A stretch of DNA of 64,000 nt from CBDCVY01 sp965223245 (lineage in GTDB: Bacteria > Nitrospinota > Nitrospinia > Nitrospinales > Nitrospinaceae), in NCBI GenBank assembly GCA_965223245.1, contig CBDCVY010000013.1, forward strand, positions 3,286,001 through 3,350,000, in the 5' to 3' direction. Below the pieces are notes generated by a model. It saw only the letters and a list, made by a program, of their open reading frames with translations. It searched no databases and was not told where the DNA came from. Positions within the stretch are counted from its first letter, which is position 1. Each line of letters begins with the position of its first letter. Shown here piece after piece: positions 26,532 through 36,116 of the stretch. A program made the position numbers and the translations under genes.

Positions 26532-28841
26532 TTATTCTATAGTTGATTTAATTTTATTGGATTTAAAAAATGAAGTGTAGGATTTGTCCACCACTTTGAT
26601 ATGGTTGTTGAGCCAGTCCTTTAAGAAATTGAGTAGCTTATCGTCAATTTCCGAATTACCTTGTTTATAGCTTTCAACAAAATCTTGAACTTGCCCTACC
26701 AGTTTTCTATGTTTTTCTTTGTGTTTTTCGGTTTCAGGGTAACCATATTTATCGAACAATCTTTCCTCACAAGCAAAATGCGCGACTGTATAATCGACAA
26801 TATCAGTTAACACTCTATCCAATACTTGCTTACCGCTATTTTCCAATTTGGCTCGATAGAGTTTATTAATTAAATGAAATAAAATCTTATGTTGTCTATC
26901 AAATAATTCAATACCCGTAACATAACTTTCATCAAATGTAATGTATTCTGGAAATTCATGATCCAGTTTGTATTTTGAAACAAACTCATTGAGTTGCATG
27001 GCAATTTTATTCAAATGTTTTAAGGAACTTTGAGTCTTATTTGCTCCCTGGTCAGTACTTTGAGCCGCTTCGGCTACACCGGAAATATTATCCGCTATTT
27101 CTCCTGTTCCGCGGGCCGCTTCGCTAACATTACGTCCAATTTCTTGCGTAGTTACTGATTGTTCTTCTACCGCACTGGCAATAGTATTGGAAAAATCATT
27201 CACTTGGTGGATTACATTAGAAATTTCTTCAATTGCCGAAACTGCTTCTTTCGTATCACTTTGGATGGTTTCAATTTTTAAAGAAATATTTTCAGTAGCT
27301 TTAGAAGTTTCTTTAGCCAGTTCTTTAACTTCGTTGGCCACTACAGCAAAACCTTTTCCGGCTTCGCCCGCCCGAGCCGCTTCGATGGTTGCATTTAGCG
27401 CCAACAAATTGGTTTGTTCTGCAATGCTATTAATGACCTTAATTACTTCCCCAATTTCCGCACTACTTTCTCCCAAACGTGAAACAATTTCGTTTGTGTT
27501 CTTGGCAAATTGTACTGCTTCTGTGACCACTTTAGCTGCTTCAGTAGAATTTTTCGAAATTTCCTTAATACTTGCTCCCATTTGTTCGGATCCGGCAGCT
27601 ACTGTTTGAACATTTTTACTAACCTTTTCAGCAGTAGAAGAAACTACGTTTGCTTGCGCAGAAGTTTGTTCTGCATTGTCAGCCAATGTTTGGCTTACAT
27701 GCGTCAATTCATCAGACGAACTAGCTAGCGAATGAATGGTTGAAGTTATTTCGGTAATATCTTTTCTTAAATCATCAAAAAACCGGTTAAGGCCTTCACC
27801 CATTCTTCCAACAGTATCTTCCCCCTCCACAGCAATACTAGCCGTCAGGTCCCCCTGACTTGCAGCGGTAATGGCTTCCAAGATATTATTCACTTTTATT
27901 TTATGATCGGCTTCTCTAAGTTTTTCTTTTTCTTCTAAATCGTATGCAGTTTTTTCTTTATTGACCAACTCGGTAACCAAATTCCAGGAAACAATGGGCC
28001 CCAAATATTCTCCATCTTTATCTACTAAAGGGTTAATTTCTATTTGAAGAATCTCTGCACCAAACTGAACTTTGGAACTGTGTGGAAGATTGCCAGGATT
28101 AGACACAATTTTTCTAGCTTGTTGCGGATTCTTATGAAAAATATCAATTGAACTACCAATAATTTCATTAACATCACAGGGTAAATTTTCAGAGAGACGT
28201 TTAAAAGTATTCTTTGCAGAGGTGTTGATATATTGAATTTCCAAATTTTTCTTAGCATCGGCAAACATGACATTATTTGGCAACCCATCCATAAATGATC
28301 TATTAAATTCGACTTCTTTTTCCAACTCATTTTTGGATTGCGCAAAATTTAAAATATTTTTTAGAGATTTTCCTAATTCTCCTTGACACTCATCAACATG
28401 GTTTTCAGAAACAATTCCCTTCTCTATATTTTCTGTTACATTTAAGAAGCTATTAATTTGTGATTTTAAATTACTTACTAACAGTTTTACTTTTCCTAAT
28501 TCATCTGTACGCGAAATTTCTTTATCTTCGGGAATTGGAATTCTATTGGAAACTATCTCTTTTAGTGACGAGCTAAATTCCCCAATGTTCTTTGAAATAG
28601 ATTTTGCAAATAGATAACCCATCAAGGCAAAGATCCCAATGGTCACCCAAAGAATCAATATTAAATGACTCTCAAGGGCCGATAATTCATTTATCAATTG
28701 CAAATTTTCTGAAGGAGTTTTTGGTATTTTTTCCAATGAAGACTTGATATTGGAGGAAATAATAAAAGTTTGAATGATCCCGATTGCAAGAAAAAATAAA
28801 ACAAACTTATTTGGTATGCTAAGATTTTTCCACCAATTCAT
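26532..28841 (-). CDS. Methyl-accepting chemotaxis protein with PAS and C-terminal bacteriohemerythrin
   Basis: 769 aa. Two membrane helices (about 12-28 and 56-74) lie only ~27 residues apart, so there is no real periplasmic sensor. A PAS-like domain covers about 180-295. The MCP signalling domain (about 345-620) has the conserved hairpin tip EQTNLLALNATIEAARAGE in separate recognisable pieces. Residues ~640-765 form a hemerythrin with all the iron ligands in place: D-x-Q-H, A-H-F-x-x-E-E, K-H-x-x-x-H, and N-H-I-x-x-V-D. This resembles DcrH-type oxygen sensors, so aerotaxis or redox taxis is likely. No che genes are in the window. Confidence 0.92.
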   Translation of the reverse strand: MNWWKNLSIPNKFVLFFLAIGIIQTFIISSNIKSSLEKIPKTPSENLQLINELSALESHLILILWVTIGIFALMGYLFAKSISKNIGEFSSSLKEIVSNRIPIPEDKEISRTDELGKVKLLVSNLKSQINSFLNVTENIEKGIVSENHVDECQGELGKSLKNILNFAQSKNELEKEVEFNRSFMDGLPNNVMFADAKKNLEIQYINTSAKNTFKRLSENLPCDVNEIIGSSIDIFHKNPQQARKIVSNPGNLPHSSKVQFGAEILQIEINPLVDKDGEYLGPIVSWNLVTELVNKEKTAYDLEEKEKLREADHKIKVNNILEAITAASQGDLTASIAVEGEDTVGRMGEGLNRFFDDLRKDITEITSTIHSLASSSDELTHVSQTLADNAEQTSAQANVVSSTAEKVSKNVQTVAAGSEQMGASIKEISKNSTEAAKVVTEAVQFAKNTNEIVSRLGESSAEIGEVIKVINSIAEQTNLLALNATIEAARAGEAGKGFAVVANEVKELAKETSKATENISLKIETIQSDTKEAVSAIEEISNVIHQVNDFSNTIASAVEEQSVTTQEIGRNVSEAARGTGEIADNISGVAEAAQSTDQGANKTQSSLKHLNKIAMQLNEFVSKYKLDHEFPEYITFDESYVTGIELFDRQHKILFHLINKLYRAKLENSGKQVLDRVLTDIVDYTVAHFACEERLFDKYGYPETEKHKEKHRKLVGQVQDFVESYKQGNSEIDDKLLNFLKDWLNNHIKVVDKSYTSFFKSNKIKSTIE

Positions 28842-29109
28842 AATTTGTCGCCTTTAGAAATTATCCCACCCCTTGGAAATAAGAGGGATTCAAATTAATA
28901 ATTAAACTACCCTATTATTAATAAGTTAAAGGACTTGGGTGAATTTTGTCAAAACAATTCATTCATTAAAGTGCCTGAAAAGACACCATAAAAGAATGGT
29001 TTTTTGTTGATATTTTTATTAAATATTTATTCCAAATTTATTTCATTTTATTCTTAAAACCACTATTATTATCTGAATTTAATAATATGATTATCGCGTT
29101 TACCCATTT

Positions 29110-29970
29110 ATGCCTGAAATAAAAAAACCTAATTTACAAGAAATAGAATCCAAAAAAAGTCAATTAGGACAAGCCGATTTGAGCCTTTCAGACCTTAGAG
29201 GAATAGACCTTAGCCAAGGAGCACTCAAGGAAGCAAAAATGAAACGGTCCATCCTTAAAGGCGCTAATCTAAGTAAAGCCGGGTTGAATGGTGCTGAGTT
29301 TATGGGGAGTAATCTTGTCCAGGTAAACTTTTCTGGGGCCAAATTGGTTCGAGCCAATTTTACAAAAGCTAATTTCAGCGGTAGTAATTTTTCAGATACT
29401 GATCTAAGTAATGCTTTTTTAAGTAAATCGCTGGGAAGAAAGGCTAATTTTAAAGGTGCAAATTTAAATAGAGCAGATTTAAACCAAGCCCAATTAATGG
29501 AAAGCAATTTTAGCCATACTCATTTGAGCAAATCAGACTTGCGTGGAGCTCAGCTTATGAAAGCTAACTTGGAATTTGCCAATATTCCTAAATCACATTT
29601 GACTAAAGCTAATTTTTTTCAATCTAATATGGAAGGTGCTGATGTGAGTGGATGTAACATCAGTACCTGTGATATGCGGGAATCTCGCTTGGTAAAAATG
29701 AATTTTTCAGAAGCAATAGGTGCTCGAATATTGTTTAAAGGATCTGATCTAACGGGAACTGATTTCACAAAAGCGAGCATGCGGGGCGCAGACTTTACTG
29801 AAGCCAAACTCGAAGGTGCTGTTTTCTACGGAACTGATCTTTCTCTGGTCACTAATTTGACCTGTAAACAATTGCAATCCACCAAAGTCGATAAAAAAAC
29901 TAAACTTCCCGAATATCTTCAACTCACTTGGATTTCGGATACCGAATTCAAATGCGAACAAATCCAATAA
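29110..29970 (+). CDS. Pentapeptide-repeat protein
   Basis: 286 aa. From about residue 20 to 245 nearly every fifth residue is Leu or Phe, preceded by A/S-x (units such as ANLSK, AEFMG, ANFTK, ADLNQ), predicting a right-handed quadrilateral beta-helix. Members include gyrase-protecting Qnr/MfpA proteins and many of unknown role; no C-terminal dimerisation feature lets me place it. There is no signal peptide. It is divergent from the MCP gene and convergent with amt. Confidence 0.9.
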   Translation: MPEIKKPNLQEIESKKSQLGQADLSLSDLRGIDLSQGALKEAKMKRSILKGANLSKAGLNGAEFMGSNLVQVNFSGAKLVRANFTKANFSGSNFSDTDLSNAFLSKSLGRKANFKGANLNRADLNQAQLMESNFSHTHLSKSDLRGAQLMKANLEFANIPKSHLTKANFFQSNMEGADVSGCNISTCDMRESRLVKMNFSEAIGARILFKGSDLTGTDFTKASMRGADFTEAKLEGAVFYGTDLSLVTNLTCKQLQSTKVDKKTKLPEYLQLTWISDTEFKCEQIQ

Positions 29971-30032
29971 AAAAAGAGGGCAAAAGATTCTAGAACCCTT
30001 CTCCCCCTTCCAAATTAAAAAAATGTAATTTT

Positions 30033-31280
30033 CTAATAATATTTGGTTGTGGCTTCTTCCGGATAAGATTCGACTTTGTGAATGGTCAAATCAGAGCCCT
30101 GAAGCTCATCATCTTTATCCAATCGTATGCCAAAAGCTTTATCCATAGTATAGTAAACCGCAAAGCCTACTGCCACGGCCATTACCACTGCCGCAAGGGA
30201 GCCGACTAATTGCGCTACAAAACTGACCTCTCCTAAACCACCCAAGGATTTCTGGCCGAATATGCCACAGGCAATTCCACCCCAGGTGCCAGAAATACCA
30301 TGTAACGGCCATACACCTAATACATCGTCCAATTTCAGTTTCTCTTGTTCCCAGGTAAATCCTTTTACAAAAATGACTGAAGCAATTCCCCCAATCGCTA
30401 ATGCACCAATAGGATGCACTTGATCCGACCCGGCACAAATAGCTACTAATCCAGCCAAGGCACCATTATGAATAAATCCTGGATCATTTCTAGAGATAAT
30501 CAAGGCAACTAATATTCCGCCCACCATAGCGAATAAAGAATTCATGGCTACTAATCCACTAATCCCAGAAAATGTGGCTGCAGACATTACGTTAAATCCG
30601 AACCAACCGACACATAACATCCAACTCCCTAACGCTAAAAATGGAATATTACTTACGGGAATAGGGCGACTTCTACCCTCCTTATCCCATCGACCCAAAC
30701 GGGGGCCTAATACAATTACCCCGGTAAGTGCAATCCATCCCCCCATGGAATGGACAACTACCGAACCTGCAAAATCATGGAAAGGAACTCCACCTGTTAA
30801 ATTGGCTAACCATGATCCTTCTTGCCCTAAAAATGAAATTTGCCCCCAAACCATTCCCTCAAATACCGAATAACCAATCACAACAAAAATGGCACCTGAA
30901 ATAGCTTGTGTCCAAAATTTAGCACGCTCCGCAATGCCTCCAGAAATGATTGCCGGAATCGCAGCGGCAAAAGTCAGCAAAAAGAAAAAATGAACAAGTT
31001 CGTAGCCTTGTTTATCTTGAACCAATAACTCAGCAGGTTGGTAAAAATTAACTCCGTAAGCCACAGCATACCCCAGGAAAAAATAAACAACTGTGCAAAT
31101 AGAAAAGTCTACTATTATTTTTACTAATGCGTTCACTTGGTTTTTTCGCCGGACGGTCCCCACTTCCAAAAATGCAAAGCCACCATGCATAGCAAACACC
31201 ATCACGGCACCAAGCATCATAAATAAAACATCACCACTATTTTCTAGCGCCTTGACGCTTTCCAAGATTCCGTTTTCCAT
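30033..31280 (-). CDS. amt: Ammonium transporter (Amt family)
   Basis: 415 aa, about 11 membrane segments. The Amt landmarks FAAAIPAIISGGIAERAKF, DFAGSVVVHSMGGW and PLHGISGTWG are present in order; the His of VVHSMGG and of PLHGISG are the twin pore histidines. There is no cleavable signal peptide obvious at the N-terminus. No glnB/glnK follows, which is unusual, since amt is often linked to it. A sigma-70 promoter (31333-31360) overlaps a dyad; the ribosome-binding site is AAGGGG. Confidence 0.94.
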   Translation of the reverse strand: MENGILESVKALENSGDVLFMMLGAVMVFAMHGGFAFLEVGTVRRKNQVNALVKIIVDFSICTVVYFFLGYAVAYGVNFYQPAELLVQDKQGYELVHFFFLLTFAAAIPAIISGGIAERAKFWTQAISGAIFVVIGYSVFEGMVWGQISFLGQEGSWLANLTGGVPFHDFAGSVVVHSMGGWIALTGVIVLGPRLGRWDKEGRSRPIPVSNIPFLALGSWMLCVGWFGFNVMSAATFSGISGLVAMNSLFAMVGGILVALIISRNDPGFIHNGALAGLVAICAGSDQVHPIGALAIGGIASVIFVKGFTWEQEKLKLDDVLGVWPLHGISGTWGGIACGIFGQKSLGGLGEVSFVAQLVGSLAAVVMAVAVGFAVYYTMDKAFGIRLDKDDELQGSDLTIHKVESYPEEATTKYY

Positions 31281-31332
31281 AATTAACCCCTTATTTTATT
31301 TCCCCTTTTTCCTCCATAAAAATAAGTCCAAG

Positions 31333-31360
31333 AGTATAATGGATTGATTATTGCGTACAA
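31333..31360 (-). promoter_or_regulatory. Sigma-70-type promoter of amt
   Basis: On the minus strand TTGTAC (31355-31360) and TATACT (31333-31338) are separated by 16 bp, predicting a transcript start near 31326 and a ~45-nt leader for amt. The same bases read TATAAT on the plus strand, so the divergent antiporter gene may use an overlapping -10. Confidence 0.55.
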
Positions 31361-31378
31361 AGATATTTCTGTACGCAA
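31351..31378. promoter_or_regulatory. Inverted repeat between amt and the antiporter gene
   Basis: Arms TTGCGTACA (31351-31359) and TGTACGCAA (31370-31378), perfect over 9 bp with a 10-bp spacer. The left arm covers the amt -35 box, and the whole dyad would lie in the 5' leader of the antiporter gene. It looks like an operator that could control both divergent genes. Confidence 0.55.
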
Positions 31379-31407
31379 ATTCTTCCATTTTTTCTAAACC
31401 AGCGCCT

Positions 31408-33405
31408 ATGTTTCAGATAATTCAGGATTTAGCCCTTCTTCTGCTGGTTTCGTTACCCATAAACATTTTATTTCATCGAATCAAACTTCCTTCAGTAATG
31501 GGATTTCTCATTGCCGGAATAATAATTGGTCCCAATGGATTGCAATTGATTGGAGAACTGGAATCGGTAAATCATTTAGCAGAAATCGGGGTTATCTTAC
31601 TTCTTTTCCTAATAGGTTTAGAGTTTTCATTAAGCCATTTATTAAAAAACATTGGGAAAATTTTAGGAGCAGGTAGTTTTCAACTCGGTCTCACGGCAAC
31701 GGGATTCTATTTTTTGCTGAAACACTTTGGGCTAGCAACAGAACAAAGTTTAGTTTTGGGATTACTAATCGCATTAAGCAGCACAGCAATTGTCTTAAAA
31801 ATGGTTACAGATCGAGCCGAAATCGATACGATCCATGGTCGAATTTGCATTGGTATCCTACTTTTTCAGGATTTATGTGTTGTTCCCATCATGCTTATCA
31901 TTCCCTTACTAGGTCAGACCGGCAGTATGGGCATTGAGGATTTAGTGATTGCACTATTAAAATCCTTCGCCGCCGTTGGAGCCATATTTTTTCTTTCCAG
32001 GTTACTTGTACCCCGAGCGTTGCAATTGATTGCTCAACTGGGCAGTAAAGAGCACCTTACTTTATTTGTCATTCTAATTATTCTGGGGACTGGTTGGGTT
32101 TCACAAAAAATGGGATTAAGTCTTGCTATGGGAGCTTTCATAGCGGGAATGATTATTTCAGAATCGGAATACAATCACCAAATCATCCTGGACATCCTTC
32201 CTCTTAAAGACTACTTCTCCAGTATCTTTTTTATTTCCGTGGGAATGTTACTTCAAACAGATTACTTTTTAGCCTCGTGGCCAAAACATCTTGGGTTGGC
32301 AGCTTCGGTTATTTTAATAAAAGGTTTCTTAGCCTTTATATCTGCACTTATAGTAAAAAACCCGGCAAGAATGTCTTTTATTGTAGGATTACGCTTAGCC
32401 CAAGTAGGTGAGTTTTCATTAATCCTTGCCAGTATGTCATTAGGCCAAAACTTACTGGATGATAATCTTTACCAATCCTTTTTAATTGTATCTATTTTAT
32501 CAATGTTGGCTGCTCCCTTAATTATTCAAGGATCTGTAAAGTTATCCCTACTGATTTATTCCACTATAAAGTCATCTTCTGTTGAGGTTACAAATCCAGC
32601 GAGTAACCCAAAATCCCTTTCAGGACATGTGATTATTATCGGTTACGGAGTCGTCGGAAGAAACTTAGCCAAGGTTTTAAAGGAAATCAATATTCCCTAT
32701 CTTGTAGTTGAATTAGATGGAGAGTTAATCAAACAGGCACTTACAGAAAAAGCTGAGATTATTTATGGAGATGCCACCAGACGCGAAACCCTCAATCGCG
32801 CCGGCATCAAAAATTCTAAATTAATGGCTGTTTCCATTCCTGATTTTCAAGCTACTGAACAAATTGTTCGACTTGCGCGACAATTAAGTCCTGAAGTATA
32901 CATTTTGGCAAAAACTAGTTTTGAGTCACAGGTAGATTCCTTGCAAGAAGCTGGAGCCAATCAGATTATCCCCGAGGAATTTGAAACTTCTATCGAAATA
33001 TTTTCGCGAGTCCTGCGAGAATACCAGATTCCAAATAATATTATTGAACAGCAAATTGAATTGGTACGTTTAGAAGGGTATAGCATGTTTCGCGGGTTCT
33101 CTCTTAACATTGAAAGCTTAAAAAAGTTTTCTTCATACTTGGCAGCATCCTTAAGTAAATCCTTTCAAGTTTTAGAAACTTCATGGTCGAAGGAAAAAAG
33201 TTTGGGTGAATTGAAATTGGATGAAACCACAGGTGCAAAATTAATTGCTGTAGTTAGAGAAGAACAGGTTCAACCGAATCCTAATGACCAGTTTGTCATT
33301 CAATTAGGAGATACACTTATATTATTTGGTCGCCACGCTCAACTTGATAAAGCCATGACCTTTTTAGAAACAGGCCCACAACCATCAAAAAAAGATCCCA
33401 AATAA
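31408..33405 (+). CDS. Kef-type cation/proton antiporter with TrkA-N and TrkA-C domains
   Basis: About 665 aa. An N-terminal CPA2 transporter domain with ~12 membrane helices (LPSVMGFLIAGIIIGPNGL, IGVILLLFLIGLEFS, SLAMGAFIAGMIISESEYNHQI) is followed by a Rossmann RCK domain (HVIIIGYGVVGRNLA) and a TrkA-C domain at the end. Such proteins exchange K+ or Na+ for H+ and are gated by nucleotides. I chose ATG 31408 because the reading frame further upstream begins with a TTG inside the 31351-31378 inverted repeat and adds a tail absent from the family. Neither start has a clear Shine-Dalgarno. Confidence 0.92.
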   Translation: MFQIIQDLALLLLVSLPINILFHRIKLPSVMGFLIAGIIIGPNGLQLIGELESVNHLAEIGVILLLFLIGLEFSLSHLLKNIGKILGAGSFQLGLTATGFYFLLKHFGLATEQSLVLGLLIALSSTAIVLKMVTDRAEIDTIHGRICIGILLFQDLCVVPIMLIIPLLGQTGSMGIEDLVIALLKSFAAVGAIFFLSRLLVPRALQLIAQLGSKEHLTLFVILIILGTGWVSQKMGLSLAMGAFIAGMIISESEYNHQIILDILPLKDYFSSIFFISVGMLLQTDYFLASWPKHLGLAASVILIKGFLAFISALIVKNPARMSFIVGLRLAQVGEFSLILASMSLGQNLLDDNLYQSFLIVSILSMLAAPLIIQGSVKLSLLIYSTIKSSSVEVTNPASNPKSLSGHVIIIGYGVVGRNLAKVLKEINIPYLVVELDGELIKQALTEKAEIIYGDATRRETLNRAGIKNSKLMAVSIPDFQATEQIVRLARQLSPEVYILAKTSFESQVDSLQEAGANQIIPEEFETSIEIFSRVLREYQIPNNIIEQQIELVRLEGYSMFRGFSLNIESLKKFSSYLAASLSKSFQVLETSWSKEKSLGELKLDETTGAKLIAVVREEQVQPNPNDQFVIQLGDTLILFGRHAQLDKAMTFLETGPQPSKKDPK

Positions 33406-33433
33406 TGCTTTTATTCTGGGGAGATGATTTTAA

Positions 33434-33907
33434 ATGAAAACATATATATCTAAAAATTTAAAGTATTTTGGGTTAACAGTACTGACCTTGACATTTATCA
33501 CTGCTTGTAGCGGCACTCGTCCCAATCAATTAGGAGTGAATTCGGGTAAACTTCAAGGTTGTCCTAACTCTCCTAACTGTGTATCCAGTTTTGCAAATGA
33601 TGAAAAACACAAAATCGAACCTTATTCATTTAATATTTCTACAGAAACTATCCTTACCCGACTCAAAGAAATATTAAAGAAAGATGGAAAGGCAAAAATC
33701 ATTACCGAGGAAACAAATTATATTTATGCCGAGTTCACAAGTAGTGTGTTTCAATTTGTAGATGATGTTGAATTTCTAATAGATCCTAAAGAAAGCAAAC
33801 TATATTTTAGGTCAGCCTCCAGAGTTGGATATAGCGACCTGGGAGTGAACCGGGATCGCATTGAATCAATCCTAAAATCTTTAAAAAATCAGACTATTCC
33901 AAAATAG
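33434..33907 (+). CDS. DUF1499 lipoprotein
   Basis: 157 aa. Signal peptide with lipobox ITAC (Cys25) indicates a lipoprotein. The mature part carries the DUF1499 hallmark C-P-N-S-P-N-C-V-S-S (residues 43-52) and a C-terminal FRSASRVGYSDLGVNRDRIE. The function of the family is unknown. It lies 28 bp downstream of the antiporter gene, same strand, so probably co-transcribed. Confidence 0.88.
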   Translation: MKTYISKNLKYFGLTVLTLTFITACSGTRPNQLGVNSGKLQGCPNSPNCVSSFANDEKHKIEPYSFNISTETILTRLKEILKKDGKAKIITEETNYIYAEFTSSVFQFVDDVEFLIDPKESKLYFRSASRVGYSDLGVNRDRIESILKSLKNQTIPK

Positions 33908-33994
33908 GTTATTTGAGATAAGCTAATTACAAAGAGAACTCACCACACCTTAATAGTAATAGGACATTTTATTGGTTAAAAGTTCACTTAGGAC

Positions 33995-34924
33995 TTATAA
34001 AGATCGCTTAGATTGATCTTTTTTCGATTTAACTCCTTTTTGGGGTTTTGAGCGGTCTTTTCCAAATATTGTTTGAAAAAATGAGGGTTTGTCTTTGGCA
34101 CACCGGAAGCCAAGATCGATGGTACGGCGTAAAGGATTTAATTTTTCCCGAAAGGAAATGCGGGATTTAAGAGCAATTACTTTTCTATATTCTTTTTTTG
34201 GGAAATGGCCAACTCCTAAAAACGAAAGACCTCTTACTACTATTTTTTTCTTTTTGTACTCCTCTGTCTTATAAGTATTTCCAGGATAGGGTTTATAGTA
34301 ATCCCAAACCCATTCCCATACATTGCCAACCATGTCTTCTACTCCATAGGGGCTGGCACCTTGAGGAAAACTCCCCACCGGCATTAGACCGCGACCTAAC
34401 TTGGGCCCCGGTTTAGGACTCACATTAGCCTTCTTGACATCAAACTGGTTTCCCCAAGGATATTGCTGATCATCCGGTCCACGAGCCGCTTTTTCCCATT
34501 CCATTTCTGAGGGTAAACGTTTTCCGGCCCATTCGGCATAAGCTGTAGCATCAAAAAAACTGACATTAGTTACGGGCAATTTGTCCCAACCCTCGGGATA
34601 CTTTGGCCCACCCCAAGTGGAGGGAGGTTTGTGGTCGGTTGCTTGGCAGAAAATATAATATTGCTGATTAGTCACTTCGTATTTATCAATATAAAAATCG
34701 GGTATGGAAATTCTACGCTGGGGAGACTCATCAGCATACCAAGGTTTATCCAACCCTAAGTTGAGGGCATGCCCATCTTCATCTTCCCTATCCGTACCCA
34801 TATTGAAATAACCTGAAGGAATCAGAACCATTCCGGGAGGAGGATCCTCAAGCGAACAACCAATTAGTTGTCCTAAAATAAAAATTACCAAGGCTCCCTT
34901 TAAAATTAGCTTTATGTATTGCAT
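33995..34924 (-). CDS. Formylglycine-generating-enzyme (SUMF1) family lipoprotein
   Basis: 309 aa. Lipobox LIGC (Cys23) after a hydrophobic N-terminus. The FGE-sulfatase fold follows: PPGMVLIPSGYFNMGTD, YEVTNQQYYIFC, PVTNVSFFDATAYAEWAGKRLPSEMEWEKAARG and the VWEWVWDYY core. The C-terminal active-site cysteine pair of true FGEs is not visible; only the GFRCAKD ending is present. It is therefore more likely a ligand-binding or structural relative than a sulfatase-maturing enzyme. No sulfatase gene is nearby. Confidence 0.85.
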   Translation of the reverse strand: MQYIKLILKGALVIFILGQLIGCSLEDPPPGMVLIPSGYFNMGTDREDEDGHALNLGLDKPWYADESPQRRISIPDFYIDKYEVTNQQYYIFCQATDHKPPSTWGGPKYPEGWDKLPVTNVSFFDATAYAEWAGKRLPSEMEWEKAARGPDDQQYPWGNQFDVKKANVSPKPGPKLGRGLMPVGSFPQGASPYGVEDMVGNVWEWVWDYYKPYPGNTYKTEEYKKKKIVVRGLSFLGVGHFPKKEYRKVIALKSRISFREKLNPLRRTIDLGFRCAKDKPSFFQTIFGKDRSKPQKGVKSKKDQSKRSL

Positions 34925-35005
34925 TCTGATAATAATAAAAAAGTTCTCCCGAATGATTTAAGACTTTTGAGTTTACTATAGTTCACTTTAGATTAGTGTA
35001 ATTTG

Positions 35006-36010
35006 ATGAATGAAACCTTACAAACTTTAGGGTACTGGCCAGTTCAAATTGTTCCTCATGATCAAATCGAGGAAAATAATTTAACTAATTTTTCTCTCTC
35101 CCCTGTCTTAAAAGAATTAGAGCAATCGATTCTTGATATTGGAGTTACAAATCCAATTGTATTATCTCGGTCTAAAACATCGAAAAAGCAATTTCGATTG
35201 GTATGTGGACACCGCCGAATACAAATTTTAAAAAGTCAAAATATACAGTCGTTTCCTGCCCGAATATCACCTCAACCCCTTGATGATCTAAAGCAGTTGG
35301 AACTTAACCTTTTAGAAAATTTCGGTCATCGAAGTTATACCGATATCGAAAAAGGATTAATTTTAATAAAGTGTTCCTGTACAGGAGCCAATGAAAAAAT
35401 ATTAATAGAGAAATTCTTGCCACTCGTAGGATTGGAGTCTAGTAAAAAATTAGCAAAGAATTTTCTTAAGATTGACTTAATTCTTCCTTCCTTTCGGCTT
35501 TTACTTCATCAACTCAATTATCCGCTCCGTGCTTTTTCTGTTCTTTTTAATTGGAACGAAAAAGGCCAGGAAGCAATGGAAAACCTCTTCTCCATCCTTC
35601 GACCTGGGGTCAATAAAGGCCGCGAGATTTTAGAAATGGTAGATGAGATATGCGCAAGGGATAAAACTACTCCTGAAAAAATATTAATGAGTGAAAATAT
35701 CCAATCCACACTTAACGATGAGAATATTCCACTAAACGAAAAATACAACTCGTTTCATAACTTTATAAAACAAATACGTTATCCAACTCTTACCGATTTA
35801 CAACAGCAGGTTTGGAAGGCAATCGATGATTTAAAATTGGATGATTCTATTAAACTACGTTTCCCTGAAAACTTCGAAAGTAACCGTTTAAAAATGGAAA
35901 TTAAATTTTCCACTTCCCAAGAATTACTTAAATATGCGGAGCAGTTGTTCCGTGCTTCCGATTCAAAAGCCCTGGAAAATCTTATTAAAATATTTAAAAA
36001 TTTGAAATAG
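35006..36010 (+). CDS. Stand-alone ParB/Spo0J-like DNA-binding or nuclease-like protein
   Basis: 334 aa from ATG 35006 (a TTG one codon earlier is also open). The N-terminal ParB domain has I..D...V..PIVLS and the box GHRR (about residues 68-71), the CTP-binding motif region of ParB proteins, and a following LELNLLENFGHRSYTDIEKG segment like the ENxQRxxLxxIE box. The middle resembles a ParB HTH; the C-terminal ~100 residues are unrecognised. There is no parA partner and no parS-like site that I can see. It is likely a regulator or adaptor rather than chromosome segregation ParB. Confidence 0.75.
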   Translation: MNETLQTLGYWPVQIVPHDQIEENNLTNFSLSPVLKELEQSILDIGVTNPIVLSRSKTSKKQFRLVCGHRRIQILKSQNIQSFPARISPQPLDDLKQLELNLLENFGHRSYTDIEKGLILIKCSCTGANEKILIEKFLPLVGLESSKKLAKNFLKIDLILPSFRLLLHQLNYPLRAFSVLFNWNEKGQEAMENLFSILRPGVNKGREILEMVDEICARDKTTPEKILMSENIQSTLNDENIPLNEKYNSFHNFIKQIRYPTLTDLQQQVWKAIDDLKLDDSIKLRFPENFESNRLKMEIKFSTSQELLKYAEQLFRASDSKALENLIKIFKNLK

Positions 36011-36116
36011 AATTTGTTGCCAAATCCACTTCAATTTGCGCTATTCTTAAATTATAGAAATGAATTGGACTTACTAGAGACCCAACTCCGGGAATTTAAA
36101 TTTTAGAGAAGTATCC

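Noticed and set aside
29971..30032. Possible bidirectional terminator between the pentapeptide-repeat gene and amt
   Set aside because: Only a short stem with G-T pairing can be drawn, not a convincing terminator.
31351..31407. A TTG start that would extend the Kef-type antiporter by 19 residues
   Set aside because: It lies inside a perfect inverted repeat, has no Shine-Dalgarno and the added residues are not part of the transporter family.
31281..31407. A sigma-54/NtrC-type promoter for amt
   Set aside because: No GG-N10-GC pattern is present; a sigma-70 promoter fits better.
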